A stretch of DNA of 38,917 bases from CAYQIM01 sp964417555. Its GTDB lineage: Bacteria; Pseudomonadota; Gammaproteobacteria; Diplorickettsiales; Diplorickettsiaceae. Position numbers and translations under genes: made by a program. The notes below the pieces were generated by a model. That model was given only the letters and a program-made list of their open reading frames with translations, ran no database searches and was not told the origin of the DNA. Position 1 is the first letter of the stretch, and every line of letters begins with the position of its first letter. This document shows positions 7,949-16,996 of the stretch, one piece after another. The DNA is taken from assembly GCA_964417555.1 (NCBI GenBank), contig CAYQIM010000012.1, positions 1 to 38,917 of the forward strand. Direction: 5' to 3'.

Positions 7949-8347
7949 GTGGTTAATGGTAAAATTCAGTGCCCTCTTAGCATGATGCAGCAGATAGTGG
8001 CCGCTGCCTTCATTGCAGCGATTATTAGCCTTTTTTTGGCTATAGCGCTACAGGATGGGCCGCTTAGCTACTCGCTCTTATTAGGTATTTTACTATGGAT
8101 GCTACCGAGTTGTTATCTTGCAAATAAGTTGTTTCGACACTTAGGCAAGGTTCCACCTGCATCTTTGTTAAGGATTTTTTATCGGGCTGAAATAATTAAA
8201 TTATTGTTAAGCGGAATTTTTTTTGTAATGATGATCAAGCTATTATCAGTTAACATCCCTGCGCTTGTTACCGGTTATATCGCTTCCCAACTGATTTTTT
8301 GGGTAAGCTTCATAATGAGAAGCCCGATCTTAATAAGGAAGTTTTAG
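7949..8347 (+). CDS. atpI: ATP synthase accessory protein I
   Basis: This 132-residue protein has four hydrophobic segments (about 12-30, 38-56, 82-102, 105-123), as expected for AtpI, which assists assembly of the c-ring. It starts with GTG after a strong GGAGGGG box (7937-7943) at 5-base spacing. It is the first gene of the operon, and its stop codon is one base from the atpB start. Sequence conservation in this family is low, so the call rests on size, topology and position. Confidence 0.85.
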   Translation: MVNGKIQCPLSMMQQIVAAAFIAAIISLFLAIALQDGPLSYSLLLGILLWMLPSCYLANKLFRHLGKVPPASLLRIFYRAEIIKLLLSGIFFVMMIKLLSVNIPALVTGYIASQLIFWVSFIMRSPILIRKF

Positions 8348-8348
8348 T

Positions 8349-9149
8349 ATGAGCACACAATCTTCGGCCGATTATGTTCAACATCATCTTGAACATCTCA
8401 CCTTTAATCTAAAGACCTTCAGTTTTTCAGGGACGGGATTTTGGAATTTAAATCTAGATACCTTTTTTTTATCTTTGGTATTAGGAACAGGTTTTTTATT
8501 TTTATTTCGTTGGGTGGCAAAAACAGCTAAAACCGGTGTTCCTGGTAGGATTCAAAATTTTATTGAAATTCTTATTGAGTTTGTCGATAAAACGGTGCGC
8601 GAATCCTTTCAAGGGACAAGTCAATTGATCGCACCGTTGGCTTTAACTATTTTTGTTTGGGTATTCTTAATGAACTTTATGGACTTAGTTCCTGTTGATT
8701 TTCTACCAACTCTACTATCTCTATTTGGCGTGACTCATTTCCGTTCTGTTCCTACGGCCGATCCGAATGCAACGTTTGGTATGTCAATTGCGGTCTTTTG
8801 TTTGATCATTTACTATAACCTGAAAATTAAAGGCGTTAAAGGACTCGGTAAGGAAATGCTGACTGCGCCATTTGGTCCTTATCTTTTTCCTATCAATATC
8901 ATTTTTCGCTTATTAGAAGAGTTTGTGCGCCCTATTTCTTTGTCGTTACGACTATTTGGAAACTTATTTGCCGGCGAATTAATATTTATTTTAGTGGCTT
9001 TGTTGCCTTGGTGGATACAATGGAGTTTTGGTGGAGTTTGGTCAATTTTTCATATTTTGATCATTGCTATTCAGGCTTTTATCTTTATGATGTTGACGAT
9101 AGTTTATTTAAGTATGGCGCATGAATCCCATGGTCATGAGTCGCATTAG
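8349..9149 (+). CDS. atpB: F1Fo ATP synthase subunit a
   Basis: This 266-residue membrane subunit forms the proton half-channels of Fo. The signature 'RPISLSLRLFGNLFAGELIF' contains the essential arginine R201 (E. coli R210) and E210. The final helix 'HILIIAIQAFIFMMLTIVYLSMA' matches the family, and the C-terminus is histidine-rich (HESHGHESH). It is immediately downstream of atpI and 48 bases before atpE. Confidence 0.97.
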   Translation: MSTQSSADYVQHHLEHLTFNLKTFSFSGTGFWNLNLDTFFLSLVLGTGFLFLFRWVAKTAKTGVPGRIQNFIEILIEFVDKTVRESFQGTSQLIAPLALTIFVWVFLMNFMDLVPVDFLPTLLSLFGVTHFRSVPTADPNATFGMSIAVFCLIIYYNLKIKGVKGLGKEMLTAPFGPYLFPINIIFRLLEEFVRPISLSLRLFGNLFAGELIFILVALLPWWIQWSFGGVWSIFHILIIAIQAFIFMMLTIVYLSMAHESHGHESH

Positions 9150-9197
9150 AAGGCACCCTAACGGTTTATTTTTATTAAATAATGAGAGGATAAAAAA

Positions 9198-9503
9198 ATG
9201 GTAGAAGTTGCACAAGTCGTAGCGAATGTCCAAGGCTTAACGGCAATTGCCGCCGCTTTGTTGGTAGGATTAGCGGCGTTGGGAACAGCGATAGGATTTG
9301 GTATTTTAGGTGGAAAGTTTTTGGAAGGTGTGGCTAGACAGCCAGAATTGACGCCGATGTTAATGTTGCGCATGTTTTTAATGGCGGGATTAGTAGATGC
9401 ATTTGCGGCTATTTCTATCGTGATGGGGCTTTATTTAATTTTTGCTAAAAATCCTTTTTTAGCTGAAGTTTTGAAGTTGGTTACTAAACCCGTAGCTGGC
9501 TAA
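9198..9503 (+). CDS. atpE: F1Fo ATP synthase subunit c
   Basis: This 101-residue proteolipid forms the rotor ring. Two transmembrane helices flank the polar loop 'ARQPE' (46-50). The proton-carrying carboxylate is D67 in 'MAGLVDAFAAISIVMGL'. No sodium-binding signature is evident. It is longer than the 79-residue E. coli protein, with extra residues at both ends. The start has a GAGAGGA box 8 bases upstream. Confidence 0.97.
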   Translation: MVEVAQVVANVQGLTAIAAALLVGLAALGTAIGFGILGGKFLEGVARQPELTPMLMLRMFLMAGLVDAFAAISIVMGLYLIFAKNPFLAEVLKLVTKPVAG

Positions 9504-9526
9504 ATTGAATCATTTGAGAGACTGTC

Positions 9527-9997
9527 GTGGAAATTAATATAACCTTATTCGGCCAGTTAATTACATTCGCTGTTTTTGTCTGGTTCACCATGAAGTTTGT
9601 GTGGCCACCGCTTTTAAAGGCAATGAAAGAGCGTGAGCAGCATATTGCTGAGGGTCTTGCTGCAGCAGAACGAGGACGGCATTCTTTAGAGTTAGCGCAG
9701 CAAAAAGCGGACGAACATCTGCAGCAAGCGAAACAGCAAGCGGCTGAGATTATTGAGCAAGCCAATAAACGTGCTAACCAAATGGCAGAAGAATCGAAGC
9801 AACAGATACGCCAAGAGAGTGAACGTTTATTATCAATAGCACGTGCCGATATTCAGCAGGAATGGCAAACAGCGCAGCAAAAACTACGTGCTGAGGTAGC
9901 TAACTTAGTGATTACAACAACGGAAAAAATTTTGGCACGTTCTTTGGATAGTGGGGCGCAACATGCTTTGGTCAAACAGTCTCTGGAAGAAATTTAA
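9527..9997 (+). CDS. atpF: F1Fo ATP synthase subunit b
   Basis: The 156-residue subunit has the same length as E. coli b. One N-terminal membrane helix (about 5-25, 'LFGQLITFAVFVWFTMKFVW') is followed by a long Gln/Glu/Ala-rich coiled coil that forms the peripheral stalk. It starts with GTG; the family's N-terminus (MNINATLIGQ-type) matches MEINITLFGQ. The stop codon TAA shares its last base with the atpH ATG. Confidence 0.96.
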   Translation: MEINITLFGQLITFAVFVWFTMKFVWPPLLKAMKEREQHIAEGLAAAERGRHSLELAQQKADEHLQQAKQQAAEIIEQANKRANQMAEESKQQIRQESERLLSIARADIQQEWQTAQQKLRAEVANLVITTTEKILARSLDSGAQHALVKQSLEEI

Positions 9998-10539
9998 TGG
10001 CAGAATCGAGTTGGATATCTATTGCTAGACCTTATGCCAAAGCGGCATTTGATTTTGCTATGGAAGATAAAAAATTGGATGTTTGGTCTGCGTTGTTAAA
10101 GCGACTTGCTTTGCTTGTAAAAGAGAAAAATATACAGAATTTATTAAAGGATCGGCGGCTTGATAGTGTAGTGGCTTACGAATGTCTACTGGAGAGTTGT
10201 CAAGACTTGATATTTCTTGCCGGAGAGAATTTTTTAAAGCTTCTTGCCCTTCATCAACGTTTGCTGGTTCTTCCAGAGATTGAGCGTTTATTTACTGCTT
10301 ATAAAGCTGAGCAAGCTAATCAAGTGGCTGTGCAGGCTATTTCTGCCGTGCCTTTAACAAAGATAGAAGGTCAAACTTTAAGGTTAGCTTTAGAAAGGCG
10401 TTTACAGCGAGAAGTAAAACTAGATTATTCCGTTGATGGATATTTATTGGGTGGGCTAGTCGTTCGAGTCGGAGATTTAGTCATCGATGGTTCTGTCCGC
10501 GGCAAGCTAGAACGTTTACGTGCGACATTAGTGAATTAA
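9997..10539 (+). CDS. atpH: F1Fo ATP synthase subunit delta
   Basis: The 180-residue subunit links the peripheral stalk to the top of F1. The N-terminal 'ARPYAKAAFDFAME' and C-terminal 'GGLVVRVGDLVIDGSVRGKLERL' are family signatures. Its ATG overlaps the atpF stop codon by one base, suggesting translational coupling. Confidence 0.97.
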   Translation: MAESSWISIARPYAKAAFDFAMEDKKLDVWSALLKRLALLVKEKNIQNLLKDRRLDSVVAYECLLESCQDLIFLAGENFLKLLALHQRLLVLPEIERLFTAYKAEQANQVAVQAISAVPLTKIEGQTLRLALERRLQREVKLDYSVDGYLLGGLVVRVGDLVIDGSVRGKLERLRATLVN

Positions 10540-10552
10540 GTTAAGAGGCAAT

Positions 10553-12097
10553 ATGCAGCAACTAACCACATCAGAAATTAGTGAATTAATTAGAGAGCGT
10601 ATACAAAAATTTGATGTATCTGCCGAGACACGTACTGAAGGCAGCATCGTGAGCGTTCGTGATGGGATTGTACGTATTTATGGTTTAAATGATGTCATGC
10701 TGGGCGAAATGATCGAATTTCCAAACCAAAGTTATGGTCTTGCATTAAACCTAGAACGTGATTCGGTAGGTGCCGTTGTTTTAGGCGATTATGAGTCATT
10801 AAGTGAAGGTCAAACGGTAAAATGTACGGGACGTATTTTACAAGTTCCTGTCGGCGAAGCGTTATTAGGACGTGTAGTGAATGCTTTAGGCCAAGCTATT
10901 GATGGGCGAGGACCTATTGTGTCTGAAACAACGGCGCCCATTGAGCAGATTGCGCCAGGCGTTATCTGGCGTCAAGCGGTATCGCAACCCTTACAGACAG
11001 GGATCCTTTCTATTGACAGCATGGTACCCATTGGCCGTGGTCAGCGAGAGTTGATTATTGGAGACAGACAAACGGGTAAAACAGCTATTGCGATAGATGC
11101 TATCATTAATCAAAAAAATACAGGCGTAAAATGTATTTATGTGGCGATAGGGCAAAAAGCTTCTTCGATTGCAGCGGTAGTGAGAAAGCTAGAAGAACAT
11201 GACGCGCTAAAACATACTATTATTGTTTCGGCGAGTGCAGCTGATTCAGCGGCGATGCAGTTTATTGCGCCTTATGCCGGTTGCGCGATGGGTGAATACT
11301 TCCGTGATCAAGGGGAAGATGCGCTGATCATTTACGATGACTTGACTAAGCAAGCCTGGGCTTACCGCCAGATTTCCTTATTATTACGTCGCCCGCCTGG
11401 TCGGGAAGCGTATCCAGGCGATATTTTTTATTTGCATTCACGTTTACTGGAGCGTGCGGCGCGTGTAAATGCCGAGTTCGTTGAGAAGGCAAGTAAGGGA
11501 CGCGTTAAAGGCCGAACCGGATCGCTGACTGCATTACCCATTATTGAAACACAAGCAGGTGACGTCTCCGCTTTTGTTCCTACCAACGTTATCTCTATTA
11601 CGGATGGTCAAATCTTTTTAGAAACGGATTTATTCAACGCCGGTATTCGCCCTGCGATTAACGCCGGCTTATCTGTTTCGCGGGTTGGTTCTGCGGCGCA
11701 GACTAAAATTATTAAAAAGCTAGGTGGTGGTGTGCGCTTAAGTTTAGCGCAATATCGCGAGTTGGCGGCGTTCTCACAATTTATGTCGGATTTAGATGAG
11801 GCGACGCGCAAACAGCTTGAACGTGGCCAGCGCGTAACAGAACTATTAAAGCAAAAGCAATATACGCCTTTTAGCGTCGGTGAGATGGCGGTGCTTTTAT
11901 TTGCCGCCGATCAAGGTTATTTAGATGATGTTGAATTAACAAAGATCGTTTCTTTTGCAGAAGGACTTTTGGCTTATATGCGTTCAGAAAAAGCAGATTG
12001 CTTAGCCAACATCAATGAGAAGGGTGATTACAACGAAACTATCACGAGTGAATTAGGCCAAGCGATCAAGTCTTTTAAAACAACACAAGCATGGTGA
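10553..12097 (+). CDS. atpA: F1Fo ATP synthase subunit alpha
   Basis: The 514-residue subunit carries the non-catalytic nucleotide sites of F1. The P-loop is GDRQTGKT (170-177). The sequence 'RPPGREAYPGDIFYLHSRLLERAA' and the signature 'PAINAGLSVSRVGSAAQ' are present. Length equals the E. coli protein within one residue, and there is a four-base gap to atpG. Confidence 0.98.
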   Translation: MQQLTTSEISELIRERIQKFDVSAETRTEGSIVSVRDGIVRIYGLNDVMLGEMIEFPNQSYGLALNLERDSVGAVVLGDYESLSEGQTVKCTGRILQVPVGEALLGRVVNALGQAIDGRGPIVSETTAPIEQIAPGVIWRQAVSQPLQTGILSIDSMVPIGRGQRELIIGDRQTGKTAIAIDAIINQKNTGVKCIYVAIGQKASSIAAVVRKLEEHDALKHTIIVSASAADSAAMQFIAPYAGCAMGEYFRDQGEDALIIYDDLTKQAWAYRQISLLLRRPPGREAYPGDIFYLHSRLLERAARVNAEFVEKASKGRVKGRTGSLTALPIIETQAGDVSAFVPTNVISITDGQIFLETDLFNAGIRPAINAGLSVSRVGSAAQTKIIKKLGGGVRLSLAQYRELAAFSQFMSDLDEATRKQLERGQRVTELLKQKQYTPFSVGEMAVLLFAADQGYLDDVELTKIVSFAEGLLAYMRSEKADCLANINEKGDYNETITSELGQAIKSFKTTQAW

Positions 12098-12101
12098 GCG
12101 G

Positions 12102-12962
12102 ATGAGTTTTGCACAAGAAATCCGCGGTAAAATTTCCAGTATCAAGGGCACGCAAAAGATTACACGTGCGATGGAAATGGTGGCGGCGAGTAAGATGCGC
12201 AGAGCACAGGAGCGTATGGCGCTTTCTAGACCTTATGCCCATAAAATGCTTGAGGTTATCAGCCATATTGCGAGTAGCCATGCGGAATACCAACATCCTT
12301 ATTTACAAGTGCGAGAAGTTAAACGCGCAGGGTTTGTTATCATTACTACCGATAAAGGCTTATGTGGCGGTCTAAATTCTAATTTGTTGAAAACGGCGCT
12401 ACAGAAATTTCAGTCTTGCCAAGCTAAAGATATTGCTATTGATCTCGCCGTTATTGGCGGTAAAGGCGAGGCGTTTTTTAAACGTGTGGGTGGTAACGTT
12501 GTTGCGCACGCCGATCATTTAGGTGATACGCCACAGCTACAAGATTTAATTGGTGTTATTAAAGTTTTATTGGATGCCTACAAACAAGGCAAGCTTGATA
12601 GTTTAACAATTATTTATAATGAATTCGTTAATACAATGACTCAAAAACCGACGGTTTTGTCCTTGTTACCTATTATACCACCTGAAAAATCTAAACTAAA
12701 TTATCATTGGGATTATCTTTATGAGCCCGATTCCAAACCTTTATTAGAATTAGTATTGACCCGTTATATTGAGTCGCAGGTTTATCAGGGCGTGGTAGAA
12801 AATACCGCGTGTGAACAAGCAGCGAGAATGGTTGCGATGAAAAATGCAACTGAAAATGCCGGCGAACTCATTAGTGATTTACAATTAGCCTATAATAAGG
12901 CCCGTCAGGCTTCTATTACTAAAGAATTGGCTGAAATTGTTGCAGGAAGTGAGGCAGTTTAG
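12102..12962 (+). CDS. atpG: F1Fo ATP synthase subunit gamma
   Basis: The 286-residue central rotor shaft. The N-terminal helix 'EIRGKISSIKGTQKITRAMEMVAASKMRRAQ' and the C-terminal 'MVAMKNATENAGELISDLQLAYNKARQASITKELAEIVAGSEA' are the conserved regions that form the coiled coil inside the hexamer. No truncation is seen. Confidence 0.97.
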   Translation: MSFAQEIRGKISSIKGTQKITRAMEMVAASKMRRAQERMALSRPYAHKMLEVISHIASSHAEYQHPYLQVREVKRAGFVIITTDKGLCGGLNSNLLKTALQKFQSCQAKDIAIDLAVIGGKGEAFFKRVGGNVVAHADHLGDTPQLQDLIGVIKVLLDAYKQGKLDSLTIIYNEFVNTMTQKPTVLSLLPIIPPEKSKLNYHWDYLYEPDSKPLLELVLTRYIESQVYQGVVENTACEQAARMVAMKNATENAGELISDLQLAYNKARQASITKELAEIVAGSEAV

Positions 12963-13005
12963 TGTGCCTATTGAATAATAGGCTTAAATGATGAAGAGAA
13001 AAATT

Positions 13006-14388
13006 ATGACACAATCTATTGGAAACATTGTTGAAATTATCGGTGCCGTTGTTGACGTTCAATTTTCACGTGGGCATGTACCGAAAGTTTATGACGCATT
13101 AACAGTGGATGATCGAGATTTAGTCCTTGAAGTGCAACAGCAATTAGGTGATGGCATCGTACGTACTATCGCCATGGGTACCAGTGATGGTTCACAACGT
13201 GGTTTAAAGGTGAACAATACTGGTGCGCCTATTACTGTGCCGGTGGGTAAGCAAACCTTAGGGCGAATCATGGATGTTTTAGGTCGGCCTATTGACGAGT
13301 CAGGTCCTATTAATGAAGAGACGCGTTTACCAATTCATCGTAAAGCGCCTAGTTTTGCTGAACAAGCAGCTAACGAACAGTTATTAGAAACCGGTATCAA
13401 AGTTATTGATTTACTTTGTCCTTTTGCAAAAGGTGGGAAAGTGGGTTTATTTGGCGGAGCCGGTGTCGGAAAAACCGTAAATATGATGGAACTTATTCGT
13501 AACATTGCGATTGAACATAGTGGCTATTCGGTATTTGCTGGTGTCGGTGAGCGAACCCGAGAAGGAAATGACTTTTATCACGAGATGAAGGAATCTAACG
13601 TGTTAGATAAAGTTTCCTTGGTTTATGGACAGATGAATGAACCACCCGGTAATCGTTTACGCGTAGCACTGACCGGTTTAACCGTAGCAGAAAATTTCCG
13701 TGATGAAGGACGCGATGTCTTATTGTTTATCGATAATATTTATCGCTATACACTCGCGGGTGTTGAGGTGTCCGCTTTATTAGGTCGAATGCCTTCGGCG
13801 GTAGGTTATCAACCGACTTTAGCGGCTGAGATGGGTGCATTACAAGAACGTATTACCTCGACGAAAACAGGCTCTATTACTTCTATACAGGCGGTTTACG
13901 TCCCTGCTGACGATCTTACGGATCCTTCGCCGGCTACTACGTTTGCTCACTTGGATGCTACTGTTGTGTTGTCGCGGCAAATTGCAGAATTAGGAATTTA
14001 TCCGGCGATTGATCCATTAGATTCGAATAGTCGCCAACTTGATCCTTTAATCGTTGGCCAAGAACATTATGATGTCGCGCGTACTGTACAAAAAACCTTA
14101 CAGCGTTATAAGGAACTAAAAGATATTATTGCTATCTTAGGTATGGATGAATTATCAGAGCAGGACAAACTGACGGTGATGCGTGCACGAAAGATACAAA
14201 GGTTCTTATCGCAACCTTTCTTTGTCGCCGAAATATTCACCGGATCGCCTGGAAAATATGTCAGTCTTAAAGAGACTATTCGCGGATTTAAAGCTATTTT
14301 AAACGGTGAATACGACGATTTACCGGAGCAAGCGTTTTACATGGTCGGTGGTATCGATGAAGTGGCCGTTAAGGCTAAGGCCTTATAG
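13006..14388 (+). CDS. atpD: F1Fo ATP synthase subunit beta
   Basis: The catalytic subunit has 460 residues from the ATG at 13006, the same length as E. coli. Earlier in-frame ATGs at 12988 and 12991 would add six or five residues and are less likely, because the family starts just before 'GNIVEIIGAVVDVQF' and GAAGAGA precedes the chosen ATG. The P-loop is GGAGVGKT (150-157). 'GERTREGNDFYHEM' and 'PSAVGYQPTLAAEMGALQERITSTKTGSITS' are intact. Confidence 0.96.
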   Translation: MTQSIGNIVEIIGAVVDVQFSRGHVPKVYDALTVDDRDLVLEVQQQLGDGIVRTIAMGTSDGSQRGLKVNNTGAPITVPVGKQTLGRIMDVLGRPIDESGPINEETRLPIHRKAPSFAEQAANEQLLETGIKVIDLLCPFAKGGKVGLFGGAGVGKTVNMMELIRNIAIEHSGYSVFAGVGERTREGNDFYHEMKESNVLDKVSLVYGQMNEPPGNRLRVALTGLTVAENFRDEGRDVLLFIDNIYRYTLAGVEVSALLGRMPSAVGYQPTLAAEMGALQERITSTKTGSITSIQAVYVPADDLTDPSPATTFAHLDATVVLSRQIAELGIYPAIDPLDSNSRQLDPLIVGQEHYDVARTVQKTLQRYKELKDIIAILGMDELSEQDKLTVMRARKIQRFLSQPFFVAEIFTGSPGKYVSLKETIRGFKAILNGEYDDLPEQAFYMVGGIDEVAVKAKAL

Positions 14389-14401
14389 TATTTGAGATGC
14401 T

Positions 14402-14833
14402 ATGATGAAAACCATACAGCTTGAAATAGTGAGTGCTGAAACTGAAATTTTTTCAGGTCCAGCTGTTCATGTGATTGTTAGCGGTTTACTCGGTGAATTA
14501 GGAATTTATCCGGGACATACGCAGTTGTTGACGGCCTTAAAGCCAGGGCCGGTACGTATTGTAAAAACCGAAGGAGAAGATGAGATCATTTATATTTCGG
14601 GTGGCATTTTGGAGGTTCAACCCAATCTTATTACGCTTTTAGCCGATACTGCTATCCGAGCAGCTGATTTGGATGAGATGGCCGCATTAGAAGCGAAACA
14701 ACGTGCAGAGCAAGCTTTAAGCGATAAACAAGCTGATATTGACTATGCTAAGGCTACGGTAGAGCTAGCGCAAGCGATTGCACAATTACAAGCGATTGCT
14801 AAATTAAAGAAAAAAGTCACAGGGAAGCTTTAA
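14402..14833 (+). CDS. atpC: F1Fo ATP synthase subunit epsilon
   Basis: The 143-residue subunit has an N-terminal beta-sandwich with 'GELGIYPGHTQLLTALKPG' and a C-terminal helical hairpin rich in Ala and Lys, the part that inhibits ATP hydrolysis in this family. Two adjacent ATGs (14402, 14405) could serve as start. It is the last subunit gene before glmU. Confidence 0.96.
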   Translation: MMKTIQLEIVSAETEIFSGPAVHVIVSGLLGELGIYPGHTQLLTALKPGPVRIVKTEGEDEIIYISGGILEVQPNLITLLADTAIRAADLDEMAALEAKQRAEQALSDKQADIDYAKATVELAQAIAQLQAIAKLKKKVTGKL

Positions 14834-14836
14834 GCA

Positions 14837-16231
14837 ATGGCGCAGGCTCTATTTTCTGATGGTAGCCCTCTTGATGTCATTATTCTTGCCGCTGGCCGTG
14901 GTAAGCGTATGCATTCTAATTTATCTAAAGTATTACATGAACTAGCGGGAAAACCCTTGCTACAGTACGTTGTAGAAACCGTTGGTCAATTAGAGCCACA
15001 AACTATCTATGTTGTCTATGGCAATGGTGGACGCCAAGTACCTAATTATTTAGCGCATTTAGCTGTTACCTGGGTTAAGCAAGAAGAAATTTTAGGGACG
15101 GGTCACGCTGTTGCCCAAGCGATACCGAATATTAAAAATGATGCTAGCCAGGTGCTTATTTTGTTAGGTGATACGCCTCTTATTAGTATTACGACTTTAA
15201 AAAAATTAATTCACAATACTAAACCGGATGAAATCGGCTTAATTACTTTGACAGCAGAACAGCCTTTTGGTTTGGGCCGCATCCTGCGTAACCAACAAGG
15301 AAAGGTTATTCAAATCGTTGAAGAAAAAGAAGCAACGCCAGAACAAAAAAAAATACAAGAGGTTAACAGCGGTATTTTTTATGTGCCGGTAAACTTATTA
15401 AAGCGCTGGCTTCCACAACTTAAAAAAATAAATGCGCAAGGTGAATATTACTTAACGGATATTATTGAGATGGCAAGCCAAGGAAATATTAATGTGAGAA
15501 CTGTTTCTTCTGAGATTGAGGGAGAAATGCAAGGCGTTAACGATAGAGTACAGCTTGCAAAACTCGAACGCTTTTATCAGCAAAAACAAGCAGAAGCACT
15601 TATGCTAAAAGGACTTACTTTGCGAGATCCTAGCCGCTTTGATTTACGTGGCGAATTAACTGTTGAGAAAGATGTCGTGATCGATGTTAATGTTATTGTA
15701 GAAGGAAATAATAGTATCGCGGCTAATAGTTTTATAGGTCCCAATACGACACTCAAAAATGTCAAAATTGGTAGCGGTGTAGAGGTTAAAGGCTATTGTG
15801 TTATTGAAGATGCGGTTATTGGTGATAATTGTATTGTTGGTCCTTTTGCACGGATCCGCCCAGGAACAATATTAACAAGTAACGTGCATATTGGAAATTT
15901 TGTTGAAGTTAAAAATAGTCAAATTCAATCAGAGACCAAAATTAATCATCTTAGTTATATTGGCGATGCCACGATTGGTAAGCACGTTAACATTGGTGCG
16001 GGTACCATCACCTGTAATTATGATGGTGTTACAAAGCACAAAACCTTGATCGAAGACGATGTATTTGTTGGTTCCAATACTGCCTTGGTAGCACCGATTC
16101 GGGTGGAAAAAGGGGCTACCATAGGGGCTGGTTCTACTTTAAATAAAGATGTTCCTGCAGAAAAACTCACACTTAATCGTGCAGAAGCACGAACCATTAA
16201 ATGGAAACGTCCGATTAAGAAAAAAAATTAA
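14837..16231 (+). CDS. glmU: bifunctional GlmU: N-acetylglucosamine-1-phosphate uridyltransferase / glucosamine-1-phosphate acetyltransferase
   Basis: The 464-residue enzyme makes UDP-N-acetylglucosamine for peptidoglycan and lipopolysaccharide. The N-terminal pyrophosphorylase domain shows 'LAAGRGKRMHSNLSKVLHELAGKPL' and 'LLGDTPLI'. The C-terminal left-handed beta helix shows hexapeptide repeats and 'NIGAGTITCNYDGVTKHKT' with 'GSNTALVAP', the acetyltransferase active site. It begins three bases after atpC, so it is cotranscribed with the ATP synthase genes, as in many gammaproteobacteria, and it ends before a clear terminator. Confidence 0.97.
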   Translation: MAQALFSDGSPLDVIILAAGRGKRMHSNLSKVLHELAGKPLLQYVVETVGQLEPQTIYVVYGNGGRQVPNYLAHLAVTWVKQEEILGTGHAVAQAIPNIKNDASQVLILLGDTPLISITTLKKLIHNTKPDEIGLITLTAEQPFGLGRILRNQQGKVIQIVEEKEATPEQKKIQEVNSGIFYVPVNLLKRWLPQLKKINAQGEYYLTDIIEMASQGNINVRTVSSEIEGEMQGVNDRVQLAKLERFYQQKQAEALMLKGLTLRDPSRFDLRGELTVEKDVVIDVNVIVEGNNSIAANSFIGPNTTLKNVKIGSGVEVKGYCVIEDAVIGDNCIVGPFARIRPGTILTSNVHIGNFVEVKNSQIQSETKINHLSYIGDATIGKHVNIGAGTITCNYDGVTKHKTLIEDDVFVGSNTALVAPIRVEKGATIGAGSTLNKDVPAEKLTLNRAEARTIKWKRPIKKKN

Positions 16232-16309
16232 TTTTTTGCTTAACAGAAGTTTTGCACGTTAGTAGATATTAAACAAACCCTAATGTCAGTCCCAAGCTTA
16301 TGCCACGTT

Positions 16310-16338
16310 TGTCCACATAGCACTTTGGACAGTTTTTT
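16310..16338 (+). terminator. rho-independent terminator of the atp-glmU operon
   Basis: The stem TGTCCA (16310-16315) pairs with TGGACA (16326-16331) around a 10-base loop, followed by G and six T (16333-16338). It lies 79 bases after the glmU stop and before the convergent minus-strand gene. Confidence 0.75.
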
Positions 16339-16343
16339 CCGGA

Positions 16344-16820
16344 TTAAATTAAGCTACGTCTTATTACTGCAGAGCTAGATTGTTGTGTGTTATTCTGAAA
16401 TGAAGATGAGAAAAATATAATGTTATTTTTTTGAGTACTTGGAATTTTCTTTTGTAAAACAACGGTGTTTTCATTAAGTCGCTTAATAAGAAAAGTATCT
16501 GGGATAGCTTGGGCTAAGTTTCGGTTAAAAGGTTCAATCTCTAAGAGTTCCGCTAAAAATTCGTTATCGAGTTGAGTAAGTTTTTCACAAAGCCAGGCTG
16601 ACCAGGTTAACCTTTTGAATAGTGTAATGATATTTGAAAAGTAAATAAAAAGTTGGGAATGAATATCCTGTTTGGGATTAATTTCTTTTATAGCATTAAA
16701 TAACATGATTAATAAAGGAGCTAGATGCTCGTCGACACAACCTTGCTGTAGGGAAAGTGATTTCAAAGCATTGGAATATTTTTTAATATCAATAAATACC
16801 AAAATAAATGCATTTCGCAT
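16344..16820 (-). CDS. hypothetical protein, 5' end uncertain
   Basis: No family is recognised. The 158-residue frame from the ATG at 16820 is Leu/Ile/Asn-rich and probably helical, with a Ser/Gln-rich C-terminus. The same frame stays open upstream to 16913 and reads like protein ('ETLPVFIYVNLIKEKLLSIGFVEKLMRNAF'), but contains no ATG, GTG or TTG there. An ATG at 16915-16917 is in another frame. The gene may therefore have lost its start by a frameshift, or simply begin at 16820. It converges on the atp-glmU terminator. Confidence 0.45.
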   Translation of the reverse strand: MRNAFILVFIDIKKYSNALKSLSLQQGCVDEHLAPLLIMLFNAIKEINPKQDIHSQLFIYFSNIITLFKRLTWSAWLCEKLTQLDNEFLAELLEIEPFNRNLAQAIPDTFLIKRLNENTVVLQKKIPSTQKNNIIFFSSSFQNNTQQSSSAVIRRSLI

Positions 16821-16996
16821 TAATTTTTCTACAAAACCAATCGATAATAATTTTTCTTTAATTAAGTTTACATAAATAAAAACAGGGAGAGTTTCGTTTT
16901 GTAAAAATATCAGTCATTATAATCGAAATTTCTTTGTTCATTTTTTAAACAAGTTGCATAGTAAATAATATAGAGTTATTTAGTTTAAAATTTTAT

